From Desulfolutivibrio sulfodismutans DSM 3696 (GTDB taxonomy: Bacteria; Desulfobacterota; Desulfovibrionia; Desulfovibrionales; Desulfovibrionaceae): 64,000 bases of DNA. Shown one piece after another: positions 60,946 to 64,000 of this stretch (position 1 is the first letter of the stretch; every line of letters begins with the position of its first letter). Both the position numbers and the translations under genes were made by a program. The stretch spans positions 1,529,501-1,593,500 of the forward strand of contig NZ_CP045504.1 of NCBI RefSeq assembly GCF_013376455.1, in the 5' to 3' direction. Under the pieces are notes generated by a model that searched no databases, was not told the DNA's origin, and worked only from the letters and a program-made list of their open reading frames with translations.

Positions 60946-63900
60946 ATGGGACTGTCGCGTCGAGGGTTCCTGAAAGTGACCGGAGCGGGTGTCGCGGGAT
61001 TGGCGCTCGGCCGGTTGGGGATCGATCTGGCCCCGGTTTCGGCCTACGCCGCGGGGCTGAAGATCGACGGCTGCAAGGAATTCATCTCCATCTGTCCATT
61101 CTGTTCCTGCGGGTGCAACACCCTGGTCTATTCCAAGGACGGCAAGATCATAAGCATTGAGGGCGATCCCGATTATCCCATCAGCGGGGGAGGCCTGTGC
61201 GCCAAGGGCGCGTCGCTCAAGTCCCTGCACACCAGCCCCGAGCGCCTGACCAAACCCCTGTACCGGGCCCCGGGCAGCGACAAGTGGGAGGAAAAGCCCT
61301 GGGACTGGATGATGGAGCGCATCGCGGCCCGCATCAAGGAAACCCGCGACCGCGACTTCAAGGAGAAAAACGCCGCCGGGCAGGTGGTCAACCGGGTGGA
61401 GTCCATGTTCCACCTGGGTTCCTCCCAGGTCTCCAACGAAGAGGCCGCCGTGCTGCACCAGATGGTCCGGGCCTTGGGGATCGTGCACTTCGACCATCAG
61501 GCCCGCATCTGCCACAGCTCCACCGTCCCGGCCCTGGCCGAATCCTTCGGGCGCGGGGCCATGACCAACCACTACACCGACATCGGTAACGCCGACGCCA
61601 TCCTGATCATGGGCTCCAACTGCGCCGAGCACCATCCCATGACGTTCAAGTGGGTGATAAAGGCCAAGGAGAAGGGCGCGGTGGTGATGCATGTGGACCC
61701 CAAGTTCTCGCGCACCTCGGCCCGCAGCACCTTCCATGTGCCTATCCGCTCCGGTACGGACATCGCCTTTTTGGGCGGCATGGTGAAATACATCCTGGAA
61801 AAGAAGAAGTACTTCGAGCAGTACATGATGGAGTACACCAACGCCTCGTTCATCGTGGGCGAGAAGTTCTCCTTCACCGACGGCCTGTTCTCCGGCTTCG
61901 ACCCAAAGGGAAAAAAATACGACAAGTCCGCCTGGGCCTTCGAAAAAGACGAGGCCGGACTTCCCAAGCGCGACACCACTCTCAAGCATCCGCGCTGTGT
62001 CTACAACCTGCTCAAAAAGCACTATGACCGGTACGATACCAAGACCGTGTCCTCGGTCACCGGCGTGTCTGAAAAAGACATCCTACGGGTCTACGAGGCA
62101 TATACGGCCACCGGCCGCCCGGACAAGGCCGGGACCGTGATCTACGCCCTGGGCTGGACCCAGCACAGCGTGGGCGTACAAAACATCCGCCTCTCGGCCA
62201 TGGTGCAGTTGCTTTTGGGCAATATCGGCATCGCAGGCGGCGGTATCAACGCCCTTCGCGGCGAGCCCAACGTCCAGGGCACCACGGACCACGCCCTGCT
62301 CTACGGCTACCTGCCCGGCTACCACAACGTGCCTACGGCAAATCTCCAAACGCTGGAAGAATATCTCAAGGCCGAAACGCCCGTGACCAAGGATCCCAAG
62401 AGCGTCAACTGGTGGAGCAACCGCCCCAAGTACGTGGTCAGCCTGCTCAAGTCCTGGTACGGGGACAACGCCACCAAGGAAAACGGCTTCTGCTATTCCC
62501 TGGTGCCCAAGCTCGATCCGGGCATGGACTGCTCGCACCTCTACATCTTCGACCGCATGTACAAGGGCCAGATCAAGGGCGGAACGATCTTCGGCCACAA
62601 CCCGGCCCAGAGCATCCCCAACACCCACAAAGTCAGAAAGGCCCTCAACTCCCTGGACTGGCTGGTCATGGGCGAGGTGTTCCACAACGAGACCACGGAC
62701 AACTGGCATGCCCCGGGATTCGACCCCAAAAACGTCAAGACCGAGGTGTTCCTTCTGCCCTCGGCCTACCGGGCGGAGAAGGAAGGCACCATCTCCAACA
62801 GCGGCCGCTGGCACATGTGGCACTACAAGGCCGCCGAACCCCTGGGGCAAAGCCGCAACATGGGCGAGATGTTCGTGGAGATCATGAACCGGGTGCGGGC
62901 GCTGTACGCCAAGGGCGGCACATTCCCCGACCCCATCCTGAAGCAGGACTTTCCCGAGACCTTCGACGCCGACGCCGTGGCCAAAAAGTGCAACGGCTGG
63001 TTCACCAAAGACGTCACCATCGGGGACAAGCAGTACAAAAAGGGCCAGCAGGTTCCGGGCTTCGCCCAACTGGCCGACGACGGCTCCACCGTGAGCATGT
63101 GCTGGGTCTACTGCGGCGGCTACCCCGAAGCGGGAAACCTGGCCAAGCGCCGCGACCTGGCCCAGACCCCCATGCAGGCCAAGATCGCCATGTTTCCGGG
63201 ATTCGCCTGGGCCTGGCCCATGAACCGCCGCGTGCTCTACAACCGGGCCTCGGTGGACCCAAACGGCAAGCCCTACAATCCCGAGCGTGTGGTCATCGCC
63301 TGGGAGGACGGCAAGTGGGTGGGCGACGTGCCCGACGGCGCGGCCCCGCCCATGGCCATGGACAAGGGAACCTATCCCTTCATCATGACCACCGAAGGCC
63401 GCTCCCAGCTTTACGGCCCCGGGCGCGCCGACGGTCCCTTCCCCGAGCATTACGAACCGGCCGAGACGCCGCTTACGGTCAATCCCTTCTCCAAGCAGAT
63501 GAACAACCCCTGCATGAAGGTCATTGAAAGCGACATGGACAAGTTGGCCAAAAACGCCGACCCCCGGTTCCCCATCGTGCTCACCAGCTACAGCCTGACC
63601 GAGCACTGGTGCTCCGGCTCCGAGACCAGGAATGGCCCGGCCCTGCTTGAGGCCGAACCCCAGCAGTACATCGAGATGAGTCACGAACTGGCCAAGGAAA
63701 AGGGCATCGCCAACGGCGACGTGGTGGATGTGGAGAGCCTGCGCGGCACATGCCAGGCCGTGGCCATGGTCACGGTGCGCATCCGGCCCTTTACGGTGGC
63801 GGGCAAGACCCTGCATCTGGTGGGCATGCCGTTTGCCTTCGGCTGGACCAAGCCCAAGTGCGGAGATTCGATAAACCGGCTGACGGTTTCGATAGGCGAT

Positions 63901-63975
63901 CCCAACACCACCATCCCGGAATACAAGGCCTGCCTGGTGAACCTGCGCAAGGCGGAGAAGGTGACCGAACTCTAA
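60946..63975 (+). CDS. Formate dehydrogenase, catalytic alpha subunit (cysteine type)
   Basis: 1009 aa molybdopterin (Mo or W) enzyme. Twin-arginine signal SRRGFLKVTGAG, so exported folded to the periplasm. 4Fe-4S ligands CPFCSCGC (from about residue 50) and GGLCAKGAS. The metal ligand that is selenocysteine in FdnG-type enzymes is Cys189 here (TGC at 61510) in DHQARICHSSTVP, followed by FGRGAMTNHYTDIGNADAI. The C-terminal molybdopterin dinucleotide domain runs ILVTSYSL-like (PIVLTSYSLTEHWCSG) to the end, with FGWTKPKCGDSIN. AAGGAGG precedes the ATG. The following gene starts 16 bp downstream and is probably the electron-transfer beta subunit. Confidence 0.92.
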   Translation: MGLSRRGFLKVTGAGVAGLALGRLGIDLAPVSAYAAGLKIDGCKEFISICPFCSCGCNTLVYSKDGKIISIEGDPDYPISGGGLCAKGASLKSLHTSPERLTKPLYRAPGSDKWEEKPWDWMMERIAARIKETRDRDFKEKNAAGQVVNRVESMFHLGSSQVSNEEAAVLHQMVRALGIVHFDHQARICHSSTVPALAESFGRGAMTNHYTDIGNADAILIMGSNCAEHHPMTFKWVIKAKEKGAVVMHVDPKFSRTSARSTFHVPIRSGTDIAFLGGMVKYILEKKKYFEQYMMEYTNASFIVGEKFSFTDGLFSGFDPKGKKYDKSAWAFEKDEAGLPKRDTTLKHPRCVYNLLKKHYDRYDTKTVSSVTGVSEKDILRVYEAYTATGRPDKAGTVIYALGWTQHSVGVQNIRLSAMVQLLLGNIGIAGGGINALRGEPNVQGTTDHALLYGYLPGYHNVPTANLQTLEEYLKAETPVTKDPKSVNWWSNRPKYVVSLLKSWYGDNATKENGFCYSLVPKLDPGMDCSHLYIFDRMYKGQIKGGTIFGHNPAQSIPNTHKVRKALNSLDWLVMGEVFHNETTDNWHAPGFDPKNVKTEVFLLPSAYRAEKEGTISNSGRWHMWHYKAAEPLGQSRNMGEMFVEIMNRVRALYAKGGTFPDPILKQDFPETFDADAVAKKCNGWFTKDVTIGDKQYKKGQQVPGFAQLADDGSTVSMCWVYCGGYPEAGNLAKRRDLAQTPMQAKIAMFPGFAWAWPMNRRVLYNRASVDPNGKPYNPERVVIAWEDGKWVGDVPDGAAPPMAMDKGTYPFIMTTEGRSQLYGPGRADGPFPEHYEPAETPLTVNPFSKQMNNPCMKVIESDMDKLAKNADPRFPIVLTSYSLTEHWCSGSETRNGPALLEAEPQQYIEMSHELAKEKGIANGDVVDVESLRGTCQAVAMVTVRIRPFTVAGKTLHLVGMPFAFGWTKPKCGDSINRLTVSIGDPNTTIPEYKACLVNLRKAEKVTEL

Positions 63976-63991
63976 GGCGCGACGACGCCGC

Positions 63992-64000
63992 ATGACGCAA
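63992..64000 (+). CDS. Start of next gene, probably fdh beta subunit (partial)
   Basis: ATG at 63992 (MTQ...) runs off the window. The position right after the formate dehydrogenase alpha gene suggests the 4Fe-4S beta subunit; the sequence seen is too short to confirm this. Confidence 0.35.

Overview
The window looks like chromosome of a GC-rich sulfate-reducing deltaproteobacterium of the Desulfovibrionaceae (Solidesulfovibrio / Desulfolutivibrio type). This is inferred from gene content: a LutABC lactate oxidation set, a periplasmic molybdenum/tungsten formate dehydrogenase, PxxKW-type and other small cysteine-rich proteins, a citramalate synthase next to aspartate kinase, and giant autotransporters. 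There is no rRNA, tRNA, CRISPR array or prophage in the window.

Layout. 1-730: the end of an unidentified gene and a STAS-like protein. 731-14712 (minus): two tandem, paralogous autotransporters of 1249 and 3342 aa; the larger is built almost wholly from repeats and carries a perfect 554-bp internal duplication. 15313-20639: a small unknown gene, a bacterial deoxyhypusine synthase-like gene, and lutA-lutB-lutC with a cluster of long palindromes between lutA and lutB. 20640-22324: an AT-rich island with two secreted DUF1566 proteins, bracketed by a 96-bp repeat of the lutC 3' end. 22531-24756 (minus): an HDOD protein and CheR. 25080-30180: yjbQ, xseA-xseB-ispA-dxs (DNA repair and isoprenoid precursors). 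30338-36969: an acyl-CoA synthetase, a citrate synthase homologue with two catalytic residues replaced, an MscS-type channel, a bactofilin and a small protein. 37229-38882: a small Cys-rich protein and UDP-glucose dehydrogenase. 39170-46367: pdxJ-acpS-nnr-CBS-tsaE-lysC-cimA, a biosynthetic and housekeeping cluster. 46488-49120: an acyltransferase, UspA and an AraC/GyrI-like regulator. 49330-50692: two convergent hicAB toxin-antitoxin loci. 50896-53741: apt-mtnP and divergent mtaD (methylthioadenosine and adenine salvage). 53839-57577: a PxxKW protein, an M20 hydrolase and mnmG. 57637-60503: a transposase-derived protein without its DDE residues, divergent from a ModE-like regulator, then a TPR-like/Doc pair. 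60946-64000: a Cys-type formate dehydrogenase alpha subunit, preceded by a perfect palindrome, and the first codons of a following gene.

The most unusual items are the citrate synthase homologue with a degenerate active site (Q305, N363), the catalytically emptied IS1595-like protein beside a ModE-like regulator, the DUF1566 island that duplicates the lutC terminus with almost only synonymous differences, the two HicA toxins that appear to be read from leaderless or nearly leaderless messages, and the Doc toxin with a non-Phd partner. All functions are read from sequence motifs and remembered family knowledge; no searches were run.
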